Of a DNA stretch of 64,000 nucleotides, positions 50,312 to 59,250 are shown one piece after another. The notes under the pieces are model-generated. The model had not been told where the DNA came from and did no database searches. It was given only the letters and a program-made list of their open reading frames with translations. A program made the position numbers and the translations under genes. Origin of the DNA: Pseudomonas paracarnis (lineage in GTDB: Bacteria > Pseudomonadota > Gammaproteobacteria > Pseudomonadales > Pseudomonadaceae); assembly GCF_904063055.1 (NCBI RefSeq), contig NZ_CAJFCN010000006.1:310001-374000 (forward strand). The letters are read 5' to 3'. The number at the start of each line of letters is the position of its first letter. Position 1 is the first letter of the stretch.

Positions 50312-51040
50312 ATGCGTATCCTCGTGGTCAACGTCAACACCACCGAATCCATTACCGACACCATTGCCCAGCAAGCACGGGCCGTGGCTTCACCGGGCAC
50401 CGAGATTGTCGGGCTCACCCCGTACTTCGGCGCAGAATCGGTGGAAGGCAATTTTGAAAGCTATCTGGCAGCCATCGCCGTGATGGATCGGGTAATGGCC
50501 TACGACCAGCCCTTTGATGCGGTGATCCAGGCCGGCTATGGCGAACATGGCCGTGAAGGCCTGCAGGAACTGCTCAATGTGCCGGTGGTGGATATCACCG
50601 AAGCGGCGGCCAGCACCGCGATGTTCCTGGGGCACGCCTACTCGGTGGTGACCACCCTGGACCGCACTGTGCCGCTGATTGAAGACCGGCTGAAACTCGC
50701 CGGCCTCTACCAGCGCTGTGCTTCGGTGCGCGCCAGCGGCATGGCGGTGCTGGAACTGGAAGAAGACCCGCTGGGCGCCACGGAGGCCATCGTGCGCCAG
50801 GCCGAACTGGCCATCCGCGACGACAAGGCCGAGGTGATCTGCCTGGGCTGCGGCGGCATGGCCGGGCTGGATGAGCAGATCCGCCAGCGCACCGGGGTGC
50901 CAGTGGTGGACGGAGTGACGGCGGCGGTGATGGTGGCCGAGTCGTTGGTGCGGTTGGGGTTGTCGACCTCGAAGATCAGGACGTATGCGGCGCCGCGGCC
51001 GAAGAAAGTCATTGGATGGCCGGGCAAGTTCGGGCGGTAG
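50312..51040 (+). CDS. Hydantoin/allantoin racemase (Asp/Glu racemase superfamily)
   Basis: A 242-residue protein beginning MRILVVNVNTTESITDTIAQ, with the two cysteine-acid sites typical of cofactor-independent racemases reduced to AGYGEHG in the first half and CLGCGGMAGL in the second. The first catalytic cysteine position is a glycine here, a feature to check. Members interconvert enantiomers of 5-substituted hydantoins or allantoin. It is co-transcribed with the NCS1 permease. No hydantoinase or allantoinase gene lies beside it. Confidence 0.85.
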   Translation: MRILVVNVNTTESITDTIAQQARAVASPGTEIVGLTPYFGAESVEGNFESYLAAIAVMDRVMAYDQPFDAVIQAGYGEHGREGLQELLNVPVVDITEAAASTAMFLGHAYSVVTTLDRTVPLIEDRLKLAGLYQRCASVRASGMAVLELEEDPLGATEAIVRQAELAIRDDKAEVICLGCGGMAGLDEQIRQRTGVPVVDGVTAAVMVAESLVRLGLSTSKIRTYAAPRPKKVIGWPGKFGR

Positions 51041-51053
51041 ACCGATGCGCCTG

Positions 51054-51120
51054 CATCGCGGGCAAGCCCGACTCCCACATTGGATTGCGATCACTGTGGG
51101 AGCCGGGCTTGCCCGCGATG
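51054..51120. repeat. Inverted CATCGCGGGCAAGCCCG repeat
   Basis: Arms of about 25 bp (CATCGCGGGCAAGCCCG... and its inverse ...CGGGCTTGCCCGCGATG) lie between the convergent racemase and LysR genes; a variant of the GGAGCTGGCTTGCC family. Confidence 0.85.
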
Positions 51121-51145
51121 GCCACGACTCGATGCAAGGCCCTGC

Positions 51146-52069
51146 TCAGATGGCACTGAATCGTTGAGCCAGTTTCTGCTCGGCGAACTGCTCAATAATG
51201 AAATCCACAAACGCCCGCGTCTTGCCCGGCAGCAACTTATGCTCGGCGTAGTAGATGGAAATATTACCGTCGTCCACATACCAATCGGGTAACACTCGCA
51301 CCAACGCACCGCTGTCCAGGAACGGCACGGCCATTGGCATGCTCACCAGCGCGATGCCAAGGCCCTGGGCACTGGCGCAGCAGGCGGCTTCGGAGTCGCT
51401 CATGGTCATGGCTGGCTTCAGTACCAGTGGGCTGTGCTCGCGCTCACGGTGGGTCAGTTGCCATGAACGCACCCGGCCAGTCTGCGGCGAGCGAATCAAG
51501 ATGCCGAGGCAGTGCGACAGGTCGTCGGGCGCCCGCACCGGCAAGCGTCGCGCCAGGTAATCCGGCGACGCCACCAGCACCCGGTGCGCCGGGGTCAACT
51601 TGCGCGCCACCACGCCTTGGGGCAGATCAAACCCGCCACCGATGGCCGCATCGAAGCCTTGCCCGATCAGGTCGACCTGGCGGTTATCAAAATGCCAGTC
51701 CGGGCTGATATCCGGACAGCGCTGCATGAATTCGCCCAACAACGGCACCACATACCGATTGCCGAACACTGGCCCCATGCTGACCTTGAGCGTGCCCACC
51801 GGCCGCCCTTCGGCACTGGCCAGGTTGGCGACCGCATTCTGAATGGTGGTGAGGCTGCCGCTGACTTCCGCCAGGAACACCTTGCCGGCTTCGGTCAGCA
51901 CCAGACGCCGAGTGCTGCGCTGGAACAACCGCACCCCGAGGCGCGCCTCCAACTTGGCGACGCTTTTACCCACCGCTGCGGGAGTGAGGCTCAGGTGCCG
52001 TGCAGCCTCGGCAAAGCTGCCACCCTCGGCGCTGCGCACAAAGCATTCGATACTGCCAAAGCTTTCCAT
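51146..52069 (-). CDS. LysR-family regulator divergent from an SDR gene
   Basis: A 307-residue LysR-type regulator. The N-terminal helix-turn-helix is clear (SFAEAARHLSLTPAAVGKSV, RLGVRLFQRSTRRLVLTEAG), followed by the periplasmic-binding-like effector domain. It diverges from the short-chain dehydrogenase gene across 107 bp and probably regulates it. Effector unknown. Confidence 0.92.
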   Translation of the reverse strand: MESFGSIECFVRSAEGGSFAEAARHLSLTPAAVGKSVAKLEARLGVRLFQRSTRRLVLTEAGKVFLAEVSGSLTTIQNAVANLASAEGRPVGTLKVSMGPVFGNRYVVPLLGEFMQRCPDISPDWHFDNRQVDLIGQGFDAAIGGGFDLPQGVVARKLTPAHRVLVASPDYLARRLPVRAPDDLSHCLGILIRSPQTGRVRSWQLTHREREHSPLVLKPAMTMSDSEAACCASAQGLGIALVSMPMAVPFLDSGALVRVLPDWYVDDGNISIYYAEHKLLPGKTRAFVDFIIEQFAEQKLAQRFSAI

Positions 52070-52176
52070 ATCGCTCCACTCTAAACTTTTGGTTTACACA
52101 GACTATAGCAACCACGGGCTACCGAGCAGCGCGGGCGAGGTCGATACTCGCTCCATCAACTACCTCGGAGATCGAC

Positions 52177-52923
52177 ATGACCACACATAACCTCACCGGC
52201 AAAGTCGCCTTGATTCAAGGCGGTTCCCGCGGCATTGGCGCCGCCATCGTCAAGCGCCTCGCCGCCCAAGGGGCAGCGGTTGCCTTTACCTACGTCAGCT
52301 CGGCCGCCAAGGCTGAAACACTGCAGAACGAGGTGATCGGCGCAGGGGGGCAGGCTCTGGCGATTCACGCCGACAGCGCCGATGCCACGGCGATTCGCGC
52401 GGCGGTCAACGCCACGGTCGAGGCGTTTGGACGCCTGGATATCCTGGTGAATAACGCTGGCGTGCTGGCCATCGCGCCGCTGGACGAATTCAAGCTGGAA
52501 GACTTCGACCAGACCTTGACGATCAATGTGCGCAGCGTGTTTATCGCCACCCAGGAAGCCGCCAAGCACATGGGCGAAGGTGGCCGCGTGATCAATATCG
52601 GCAGCACCAACGCCGAACGCATGCCCTTTGGCGGTGGCGGGCCCTACGCCATGAGCAAGGCGGCGCTGGTGGGGTTGACCAAGGGATTGGCGCGGGACCT
52701 GGGGCCACGGGGCATCACCATCAACAACGTGCAGCCTGGGCCGGTGGACACCGATATGAACCCGGCGAACAGTGATTTTGCCGACAGCCTGATCGGGTTG
52801 ATGGCGGTAGGACGGTATGGGCATGTGGAGGAGATTGCCAGTTTTGTGGCCTATCTGGCCGGGCCGGAGGCCGGCTATATCACGGGCGCCAGCCTGACCA
52901 TCGACGGTGGTTTCAGCGCCTGA
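52177..52923 (+). CDS. Short-chain dehydrogenase/reductase, FabG-like
   Basis: A 248-residue classical SDR. Coenzyme motif IQGGSRGIGAAIV, structural NNAG, catalytic serine in INIGSTNAERM and YAMSKAALVG with the Tyr/Lys pair are intact; it ends with TGASLTIDGGFSA. Substrate unknown, probably a small ketone or quinone. CGGAG precedes the ATG at 52177. Confidence 0.93.
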   Translation: MTTHNLTGKVALIQGGSRGIGAAIVKRLAAQGAAVAFTYVSSAAKAETLQNEVIGAGGQALAIHADSADATAIRAAVNATVEAFGRLDILVNNAGVLAIAPLDEFKLEDFDQTLTINVRSVFIATQEAAKHMGEGGRVINIGSTNAERMPFGGGGPYAMSKAALVGLTKGLARDLGPRGITINNVQPGPVDTDMNPANSDFADSLIGLMAVGRYGHVEEIASFVAYLAGPEAGYITGASLTIDGGFSA

Positions 52924-52942
52924 TTTTGCAAAACCGCACACC

Positions 52943-53037
52943 AAATGTGGGAGCGGGCTTGCCCGCGAAGGCGGTGTGTCAGTGCGACATCTGTCACTGC
53001 ACTACCGCTTTCGCAGGCAAGCCAGCGCCCACATTTT
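52943..53037. repeat. Inverted ATGTGGGAGCGGGCTTGCC repeat
   Basis: Imperfect inverted arms (AAATGTGGGAGCGGGCTTGC on the left, GCAAGCCAGCGCCCACATTT on the right) about 40 bp apart, with a further GCGGT/ACCGC pair inside. It fills the gap between the convergent SDR and HAD genes. Confidence 0.85.
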
Positions 53038-53050
53038 TGACCGCGCGGGG

Positions 53051-53737
53051 TCAGGCCATGGGAGGCAAGCCGTAGGCGGCCAAATCAAAGTCGGCGAGCT
53101 TGCGAATAATCTGGTCAGCATGCTGGTACTTGCTGTCAGCCATCGCCTCATCGGGCACCGCAATAGCGGTCATGTGCGCAGCCTTCGCCGCCGTCACGCC
53201 GAACGGCGAGTCTTCGAACACCAGGCAATCCTCAGGCGCTACACCCAACCGGCGCGCGGCGGTGAGGAAGATATCCGGCGCGGGCTTGGCAGCGCCTACT
53301 TCCGGGTCGTCAGCGGTGACGATGGTGTCGAACAGGCCAAACCATTCACGGTGCAGGGTGGTCTTGTGGCCAAACGAGTTACGCGATGAACTGGTGCCCA
53401 CCGCAATCGGAATATTGTGCGCCTTCAAGTGCCGCACCAACGCCTCGGCACCGGGCATACCCAAGGCCTTGGGAAAGCGCTCGCTCATCAGCGGTTCGCG
53501 TATTTCCAGAAACTCGGCGGGCGTGATCGGCAGGTCCAGGGCCTTGACCACGTAATCGGCCAAATCCTGGGCACCCCGCCCGATGATGTGCTGCTTGATG
53601 CCCCAGTCGTAGGTACGACCATAGCGTTCGGCAATGATCTGCGTGACTTCGGTGTAGATGCCTTCGGTATCCAGCAACAACCCGTCCATATCGAAAATCA
53701 CGGCTTTGATCGGGACAGCGGTACGCGGTGCATTCAT
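53051..53737 (-). CDS. HAD-superfamily phosphatase, beta-phosphoglucomutase-like
   Basis: A 228-residue HAD hydrolase of subfamily IA. Motif I is VIFDMDGLLLDTEGIYTE, motif II VGTSSSRNSFGHKTT, motif III K in GAAKPAPDIFLTAARRLG and motif IV CLVFEDSPFGV. The second aspartate of motif I (DxD) supports phosphatase or mutase activity; likely substrates are sugar phosphates or pseudouridine/glycerol phosphates. Start ATG 53737. Confidence 0.9.
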   Translation of the reverse strand: MNAPRTAVPIKAVIFDMDGLLLDTEGIYTEVTQIIAERYGRTYDWGIKQHIIGRGAQDLADYVVKALDLPITPAEFLEIREPLMSERFPKALGMPGAEALVRHLKAHNIPIAVGTSSSRNSFGHKTTLHREWFGLFDTIVTADDPEVGAAKPAPDIFLTAARRLGVAPEDCLVFEDSPFGVTAAKAAHMTAIAVPDEAMADSKYQHADQIIRKLADFDLAAYGLPPMA

Positions 53738-53961
53738 CACAACACAACCTTGGGGCGAGGACTAAAAGGATTCAGCACAATAACGGCCCTCGTTGCCTGC
53801 AAGCAACCTTCGTGGGCCTTCCGTTGATTCATACCACGCAACAGTTTTACCCGTCGGCGCTGACGGCGGCCGTCTAGGGTTTGAGAGGAAAACGTCATGA
53901 CCCGTTGACGCGGATCTGAAAATACCGATTGCAAACCTTATAAAAGACTTATTAACCTCCC

Positions 53962-54273
53962 ATGAATTCAATCCAATGGACGCGAAAAGCCGTCAAACAA
54001 TTGCTTCGGTTGCATTCGTATCATCAGCAACAGGTACGCGATGCCGTGTCCGCTCTTGAACACATGCCCGATGCAATCAACGTCAAGGCACTGGTTAACC
54101 ATCCTCACAGCTATCGCTTGCGGGTAGGTCATTACCGGGTCCTTTTCGACTGGGACGGCAGCATCCAGGTCGTCAGCATCCAAGAGGTTAAAAAACGTGA
54201 CGAGCGAACCTACTGCCGTACAGATCATCCACAATACGCAGGGCGAGCCAGCCTATGTGGTGATTCCCTATGA
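53962..54273 (+). CDS. RelE/ParE-family toxin
   Basis: A 103-residue type II toxin: MNSIQWTRKAVKQLLRLHSY, RDAVSALEHMPDAINVKAL and YRLRVGHYRVLFDWDG form the usual RelE fold, with SIQEVKKRDERTY as the last strand. RelE proteins normally stop about there; this one runs on for some 18 residues because the reading frame continues into the antitoxin gene. It lies directly upstream of, and overlaps, an HTH antitoxin gene by 77 bp. A small insert of horizontal origin is likely. Confidence 0.88.
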   Translation: MNSIQWTRKAVKQLLRLHSYHQQQVRDAVSALEHMPDAINVKALVNHPHSYRLRVGHYRVLFDWDGSIQVVSIQEVKKRDERTYCRTDHPQYAGRASLCGDSL

Positions 54274-54523
54274 ACACTATGTGGCGCAGCAAAACGATCC
54301 AAACCTGATCCCCCATGCGGTAGTCAGCCGCCTGGTGGATGGCGCAACACCTATTCGCGCGTGGCGCGAGCATCTGAGCCTGACCCAGGAAGAAGTCGCC
54401 AAACGCCTGGGTATTTCACAATCGGCATTTGCCCAGCAGGAAGCGGTCAGCAAACCCCGCCGCACCACGCGGGAAAAAATAGCCAAAGCGTTCGGTATCA
54501 ATGCCAGTCAACTGGAGCTATAA
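54197..54523 (+). CDS. Xre/HTH-family antitoxin overlapping the RelE toxin gene
   Basis: A 108-residue antitoxin. The first 50 residues (VQIIHNTQGEPAYVVIPYEH) resemble the toxin-binding segment of Phd-like antitoxins; the C-terminal part (about 53-105) is an Xre HTH, IRAWREHLSLTQEEVAKRLG and QSAFAQQEAV. The start is GTG at 54197, inside the toxin gene, with AAGAGG ten bases upstream. This gives tight translational coupling. It should both neutralise the toxin and repress the operon. Confidence 0.88.
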   Translation: MTSEPTAVQIIHNTQGEPAYVVIPYEHYVAQQNDPNLIPHAVVSRLVDGATPIRAWREHLSLTQEEVAKRLGISQSAFAQQEAVSKPRRTTREKIAKAFGINASQLEL

Positions 54524-54574
54524 CGGCGCGCTGCAAAAATTCACGTCCCCCTTCACCTCACATCGAGCTCAAAC

Positions 54575-54931
54575 ATGCTCTACCGCCTAGCCGCCGACGG
54601 CCTTGTGCTGTTCCACCTGGCCTTTATCCTGTTCGTGCTGTTCGGCGGCCTGCTCACCCTGAAGTGGCCCCGGGTAATGTGGCTGCACCTGCCCGCCGTT
54701 GCCTGGGGCATCGCGGTAGAGGTGCTGCACCTGCCCTGCCCCCTTACACGTTGGGAAAACCTGTTTCGCCACTTGGCCGGGCAGGATGGTTATGGCGGTG
54801 GGTTTATCGAGCATTACATTCTGACGATGATCTACCCAGCCGGGCTGACTGCGAATACTCAATTAGTGCTGGGGGCCGTGGTGGTGGTGGTCAACCTCGC
54901 CGTGTATGCACGCCTGATCAAACGCAAGTAG
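54575..54931 (+). CDS. DUF2784 membrane protein
   Basis: A 118-residue membrane protein with about three to four helices (GLVLFHLAFILFVLFGGLLT, VMWLHLPAVAWGIAVEVLHL and a C-terminal VLGAVVVVVNLAVYARLI) and the family motif CPLTRWENLFR. Function unknown. It converges on the next gene and overlaps its end by 14 bp. Confidence 0.85.
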   Translation: MLYRLAADGLVLFHLAFILFVLFGGLLTLKWPRVMWLHLPAVAWGIAVEVLHLPCPLTRWENLFRHLAGQDGYGGGFIEHYILTMIYPAGLTANTQLVLGAVVVVVNLAVYARLIKRK

Positions 54932-55886
54932 GCAGGCAACCCAGGCCAACCAGGGTGGCCTCCACCGCCTGTTCCAGCGGTGTGTGGGGCTCATGGCCGA
55001 GCGTCGCGAGCAGGCGCTGGTTATCCAGGCGCAACGGTGTTTGCCACAGGTAGCGCATCTCCTGCATCTCACGCACGGTGACGACAAAAGGCGCCGCCCA
55101 GTTCAACAACCACCAGGGAAACGCGCCGACCCTGGGTTGCTGGCCCGTCCTGCGCAGCACCACACGCTGGATCGTCTTAGCCATCTGCGTACCGTCCGCA
55201 TCCATGTACCCAGCCATATGAAAGCAGGCGAAGGCGCCAAGACTGGCACGACGCTCAATCAACTCAAGCATTGTACGCGCTACGTCCGGCAGATAAGCCC
55301 ATTGATGGGCCACGCCGTAATCGCCTGGGTAGCGGATGGTGTGCACCGGTTTGCCGGGTTTGACCAAGCCTTGGGCAAACCAGTTATTGGCCACCCTGGC
55401 GCCGAAAAAATCCCCAGCGCGCACAATCACCACCCGGGCGCCCTGAGTGGAAGCGGCTCGCAAGCGCTGCTCCATCTGCACACGGATCGCGCCCTTGCGA
55501 GTCAGCGGGTGCTGGGGTGAGTCTTCGTGCAGCACAGGGAATGCATCCGGCCCGAAGTTGTAGACCGTGCCGGGCAGCACGACTGTCGCGCCTTCGCAGA
55601 TGGCCGCCGCAATGGAGTTGTCGATCATCGGCAACACCCACTCGGCCCATTTGCGATAACCCGGCGGATTGACGCCGTGCACGATTACCGCGCAGCCCCG
55701 GGCGGCCGCGATCACGTCGTCGCGATTCAGGGCATCGCCTTTTAGCCACGTAAAAACAGGATTTTGGCTGCGAGCCTTGATCAGATCCCGAGTCAACGCC
55801 CGCACCTCCCAGCCCGCCGCGCTCAACTGCCGCGCCACTTCGCCACCAATGCCACCGGTTGCACCCAAAACCAGAACCTTGCTCAT
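54918..55886 (-). CDS. NAD(P)-dependent epimerase/dehydratase (extended SDR, NmrA-like)
   Basis: A 322-residue Rossmann-fold protein with VLVLGATGGIGGEVARQLSA at the N-terminus and VVIVRAGDFFGARVANNW in place of the usual YxxxK region, so catalysis is uncertain. PGTVYNFGPDAFPVLHED is the family's substrate-side segment. GGAGAGGGTG precedes the ATG at 55886. It is divergent from a LysR gene that probably regulates it. Confidence 0.88.
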   Translation of the reverse strand: MSKVLVLGATGGIGGEVARQLSAAGWEVRALTRDLIKARSQNPVFTWLKGDALNRDDVIAAARGCAVIVHGVNPPGYRKWAEWVLPMIDNSIAAAICEGATVVLPGTVYNFGPDAFPVLHEDSPQHPLTRKGAIRVQMEQRLRAASTQGARVVIVRAGDFFGARVANNWFAQGLVKPGKPVHTIRYPGDYGVAHQWAYLPDVARTMLELIERRASLGAFACFHMAGYMDADGTQMAKTIQRVVLRRTGQQPRVGAFPWWLLNWAAPFVVTVREMQEMRYLWQTPLRLDNQRLLATLGHEPHTPLEQAVEATLVGLGCLPTCV

Positions 55887-55980
55887 CACCCTCTCCCACT
55901 GTTGGTTGATGAGGGTATGTTGGATGCGGAACAGCTATAGAGGAATTGCCCAAGAGTATCGAGCCGCTATACATTTATGT

Positions 55981-56865
55981 ATGGCTACGAATATCGGTTG
56001 GGAGCTTTACCGGTCATTTCTTGGTGTACTCAAGGAAGGATCGCTGTCGGGGGCCGCACGGCAGCTCGGCATCACCCAACCCACGGTAGGGCGGCACATC
56101 GCCGCGCTGGAAACGGCGCTGGGCGTCGTGTTGTTCACCCGCTCGCCCTCAGGCTTATTACCCACTACGGTCGCCCACACACTGCGGGCGCATGCAGAAA
56201 CCATGGCGCGTACCGCCGCCGCCCTTGAACGCGCCGCCTCGTCCCAAGGCGATGAGGTGCGCGGCGTGGTACGAGTATCGGCCAGTGAAGTGGTGGGTGT
56301 GGAGGTACTGCCGCCGATCATCACGCAATTGCGCCGGGAACACCCGCACCTGAAGGTGGAACTGGTGCTGACCAACCGCTTGAGCGACCTGCTGCAGCTG
56401 GAAGCCGACATTGCCGTGCGCATGGTGCGCCCCAGCCAGGAGCAGCTGCTGGCGCGGCGTATCGGCCTGATCGAAGTCGGCCTGCATGCCCGTGACGATT
56501 ACCTGCAGCAACACGGCATCCCCCAACACATGCACGACCTGGCCGGCCACTCCGTCATCGGCTTTGATCAAGCCAATGCATTTATCCGCAGCCTGGCAAT
56601 CAAGGGTTTTGAGCGCAACGCCTTCGCCATCAGTAGCGACAGCGACCTGGCGCAACTGGCAATGATCCGCGCCGGTGCCGGCATCGGTGGGTGCCAGGTA
56701 CAACTGGCCCAGCGCGACCCACGTCTGCGCCGAGTGCTGCCTGACGGCTTCGCGTTTAAAATGGACACTTGGGTCAGCATGCACGAAGACCTGCGCAACA
56801 GCCCACGCTGCCGGGTGACATTCGATGCACTGGTGGCAGGTTTGCAGCGTTACGTACAGGCTTGA
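55981..56865 (+). CDS. LysR-family regulator
   Basis: A 294-residue LysR regulator: GVLKEGSLSGAARQLGITQP and TVGRHIAALETALGVVLFTR form the HTH. The effector domain follows (VRVSASEVVGVEVLPPIITQ, LRREHPHLKVELVLTN). It is divergent from the epimerase gene by 94 bp. The ATG at 55981 gives MATNIGWELYRSFLGV; the open frame reaches further upstream into the neighbouring gene. Confidence 0.92.
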   Translation: MATNIGWELYRSFLGVLKEGSLSGAARQLGITQPTVGRHIAALETALGVVLFTRSPSGLLPTTVAHTLRAHAETMARTAAALERAASSQGDEVRGVVRVSASEVVGVEVLPPIITQLRREHPHLKVELVLTNRLSDLLQLEADIAVRMVRPSQEQLLARRIGLIEVGLHARDDYLQQHGIPQHMHDLAGHSVIGFDQANAFIRSLAIKGFERNAFAISSDSDLAQLAMIRAGAGIGGCQVQLAQRDPRLRRVLPDGFAFKMDTWVSMHEDLRNSPRCRVTFDALVAGLQRYVQA

Positions 56866-56918
56866 GACAGCTGCGCTGGTGAACAATCAGCGCACCTCAA
56901 TCCGTTCGCGGTCGCCCC

Positions 56919-57497
56919 ATGTCCGAAGCCTTCGAAGTTCCCAGCCCCCACGAAAAACACCTTGAACACACCACCGAGCATGCTCACGGCAGCGGCGATA
57001 GCTTTGCCAGTCGTATCGCCGTGATGACCGCGATCATGGCGACCGTCGGTGCCATGCTCAGCTATCAGGCCGGCTCCAGCGAAAGTGAAGCTGCGATGGA
57101 CAAGAACAACGCCGCCATCATCAAGACCGAAGCCGCTAACCAGTGGAACTACTACCAGGCCAAATCCAGCCGCCAGAACCTGGCAGAACTGGCCAGCCAT
57201 ATTCCCGGCGTGGATGCGGCGCATTACCAGGCGGAGATCGAGCGCTACAAGCGCCAGAAGGAAGAAGTGCGTAAACAGGCCGAAACGCTTGAGGCCACTT
57301 CACGGGACTGGGACCACAAATCCGAGGAAGCGCTGCACCAGCACCATCGCTGGGCCCAGGCGATGACGGCGATTCAGATCGCGATTTCATTGGCGGCGAT
57401 TACCCTGCTCACGCGCAAGGAATGGCTCAAACGCATGTCGTACACCGCCGGCGGGGTGGCGGTGATGTTGGGTGGCCTGGCGTGGCTGCATCTCTGA
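56919..57497 (+). CDS. DUF4337 membrane protein
   Basis: A 192-residue protein with a histidine-containing N-terminus, one membrane helix (IAVMTAIMATVGAMLSYQAG), a central charged coiled-coil region (QAEIERYKRQKEEVRKQAET) and two C-terminal helices (AIQIAISLAAITLL, TAGGVAVMLGGLAWL). This layout is that of the DUF4337 family, of unknown function. Confidence 0.87.
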   Translation: MSEAFEVPSPHEKHLEHTTEHAHGSGDSFASRIAVMTAIMATVGAMLSYQAGSSESEAAMDKNNAAIIKTEAANQWNYYQAKSSRQNLAELASHIPGVDAAHYQAEIERYKRQKEEVRKQAETLEATSRDWDHKSEEALHQHHRWAQAMTAIQIAISLAAITLLTRKEWLKRMSYTAGGVAVMLGGLAWLHL

Positions 57498-57675
57498 CAC
57501 GCCGAAGAATAAATGTGGGCGCTGTCGAGCCCCAACCAGGCTGCAATGGGATCACCGCGCAGTACCCGCCAGACTGCGACCCAGCCTCGCTGATTGATTT
57601 CAATCTGCCAACTGAGCGCTTAGAGTGTCGCCCCCCCGAGAATTGAATCTCGAGATTGAACCTATGGAGTTATGA

Positions 57676-58011
57676 GTGAAATACGTCAGTAAAGTCGTTG
57701 CAGCAGCCGTACTTGGTTTCACCCTGGCAGGTTGCACCGGCACCGCCATGAAAACCCAGCAATACGACGCCAGCCAATACACCGTCCTCGGCCACAGCGA
57801 AGCCAGCGCCACCGGCATCATGCTGCTGGGCGTCATCCCCATCGGCCAGAACAACCGCTTCGTACGCGCCCAGGATGCAGCCATCAAGGCCAAGGGCGGC
57901 GACGCGTTGATCAACACACAAGTGCAGGAAAAGTGGTTCTGGGCTTGGGTATTGAACGGCTACACCACCAAAATCTCCGGTGATGTGATCAAGCTGAAAA
58001 CCGCGCAATAA
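57676..58011 (+). CDS. Small lipoprotein, unknown function
   Basis: A 111-residue putative lipoprotein: MKYVSKVVAAAVLGFTLAGC ends in a lipobox (LAGC), so the mature protein would start at Cys20. The rest (GHSEASATGIMLLGVIPIGQ, AQDAAIKAKGGDALINTQVQ) resembles small lipoproteins of the TRL/YjfO-like type. The start is GTG at 57676 with GGAG upstream. Sorting signal after Cys is Thr-Gly, which favours the outer membrane. Confidence 0.8.
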   Translation: MKYVSKVVAAAVLGFTLAGCTGTAMKTQQYDASQYTVLGHSEASATGIMLLGVIPIGQNNRFVRAQDAAIKAKGGDALINTQVQEKWFWAWVLNGYTTKISGDVIKLKTAQ

Positions 58012-58080
58012 AGTACGAAATTGCCAGGGCGCTGACCCCGGCAAGCGACGTATCATGGGCCTGACTTTCGAGGATGGCCC

Positions 58081-59121
58081 ATGAACCTCAGCATCATTTA
58101 CGCCCTCGCGGCCGCCGCCCTGTTCGGCGCCAGTACCCCGCTCGCCAAAAGCCTTGGCCTGGGCCTCTCGCCCATCCTGCTCGCCGGCCTGCTCTACCTC
58201 GGCAGCGGCATTGGCCTTGCCGGTGTGCGCTTGATCCGTGATCGCGGCTGGAAACCTACCGGGCTAACCCCATCGGAATGGCCCTGGCTACTTGGCGCCA
58301 TCGCCTTCGGCGGTATCTTCGGCCCCGTTGCATTGATGTTCGGCCTAACCCGAACCACCAGCGCCAGCGCCTCCCTGATGCTCAACCTTGAATCGGTACT
58401 GACTGCCGTGATCGCCTGGGTTGTGTTCCGCGAAAACGCCGACCGACGCATCGTCCTCGGCATGCTTGCCATTGTGCTGGGCGGCGTGGTGTTGTCGTGG
58501 TCCGGTGCTGACAGCAGCCACCAGGACTGGACCGGACCGCTCGCCGTCGCGCTGGCGTGTTTGTGCTGGGGCATTGATAACAACCTGACGCGCAAGGTGT
58601 CGGCGTCTGACGCGCTCTTTATCGCTGGCGCCAAGGGTTTGATTGCGGGGTTGGTGAATTGCAGCCTGGGGCTTTACCTGGGGGCGCAGATTCCGGGCGT
58701 GGCGCAATTGGCGCCGATCCTGGTGGTGGGGTTCCTCGGCTATGGCATCAGCCTGGTGATGTTCGTGCTGGCGCTACGCGGGCTGGGCAGTGCGCGCACC
58801 GGGGCTTATTTCTCCACCGCACCTTTCCTCGGTGCCGCAGTGGCGTTGCTGGCATTTGGCGAGTCGGTGACCGTGGCGTTCTGGATTGCTTCGGCGCTGA
58901 TGGCCGTAGGCGTGTGGCTGCACCTGACGGAGCGGCATGCCCATGAACATGTGCATGAAGCCACGGAACATGGGCATCGGCATGTGCATGATGAACATCA
59001 CCAGCATGAGCATGGGTTTGAGTGGGATCCGGCGCAGCCGCACAGTCATGTGCATGTTCACAAGGTGATGACCCACAGCCACGCGCATTTTCCGGATGTG
59101 CATCATCGGCATAGGCATTGA
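58081..59121 (+). CDS. EamA/DMT transporter with long histidine-rich C-terminal tail
   Basis: A 346-residue transporter. About 280 residues form ten helices in two EamA halves (IIYALAAAALFGASTPLAKS; LACLCWGIDNNLTRKVSASD). The last 65 or so residues are a histidine-rich tail (HAHEHVHEATEHGHRHVHDE, then SHVHVHKVMTHSHAHFPDVH), as in many metal transporters and chaperones. That suggests sensing, buffering or export of zinc, nickel or cobalt, although EamA members mostly carry organic solutes. The 3' 300 bp is duplicated at 63211-63510. Confidence 0.88.
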   Translation: MNLSIIYALAAAALFGASTPLAKSLGLGLSPILLAGLLYLGSGIGLAGVRLIRDRGWKPTGLTPSEWPWLLGAIAFGGIFGPVALMFGLTRTTSASASLMLNLESVLTAVIAWVVFRENADRRIVLGMLAIVLGGVVLSWSGADSSHQDWTGPLAVALACLCWGIDNNLTRKVSASDALFIAGAKGLIAGLVNCSLGLYLGAQIPGVAQLAPILVVGFLGYGISLVMFVLALRGLGSARTGAYFSTAPFLGAAVALLAFGESVTVAFWIASALMAVGVWLHLTERHAHEHVHEATEHGHRHVHDEHHQHEHGFEWDPAQPHSHVHVHKVMTHSHAHFPDVHHRHRH

Positions 59122-59250
59122 TGATCGTTTGGTACGGAAAGACTTCGGTATTCTCCAATCCTGAAGCCCAGTGGGAGTGGCTCCAAACATTACAGTGCAG
59201 GCGAAGGCAGGTATGATCCAGGCCAACCCGGCCCGACTGGACCTACACAC

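Noticed and set aside
25271..53037. Recurring near-identical sequences suggesting a CRISPR array or transposon ends
   Set aside because: Copies are kilobases apart, always intergenic and palindromic, with no regular spacers, cas genes or transposase. They fit REP-type repeats.
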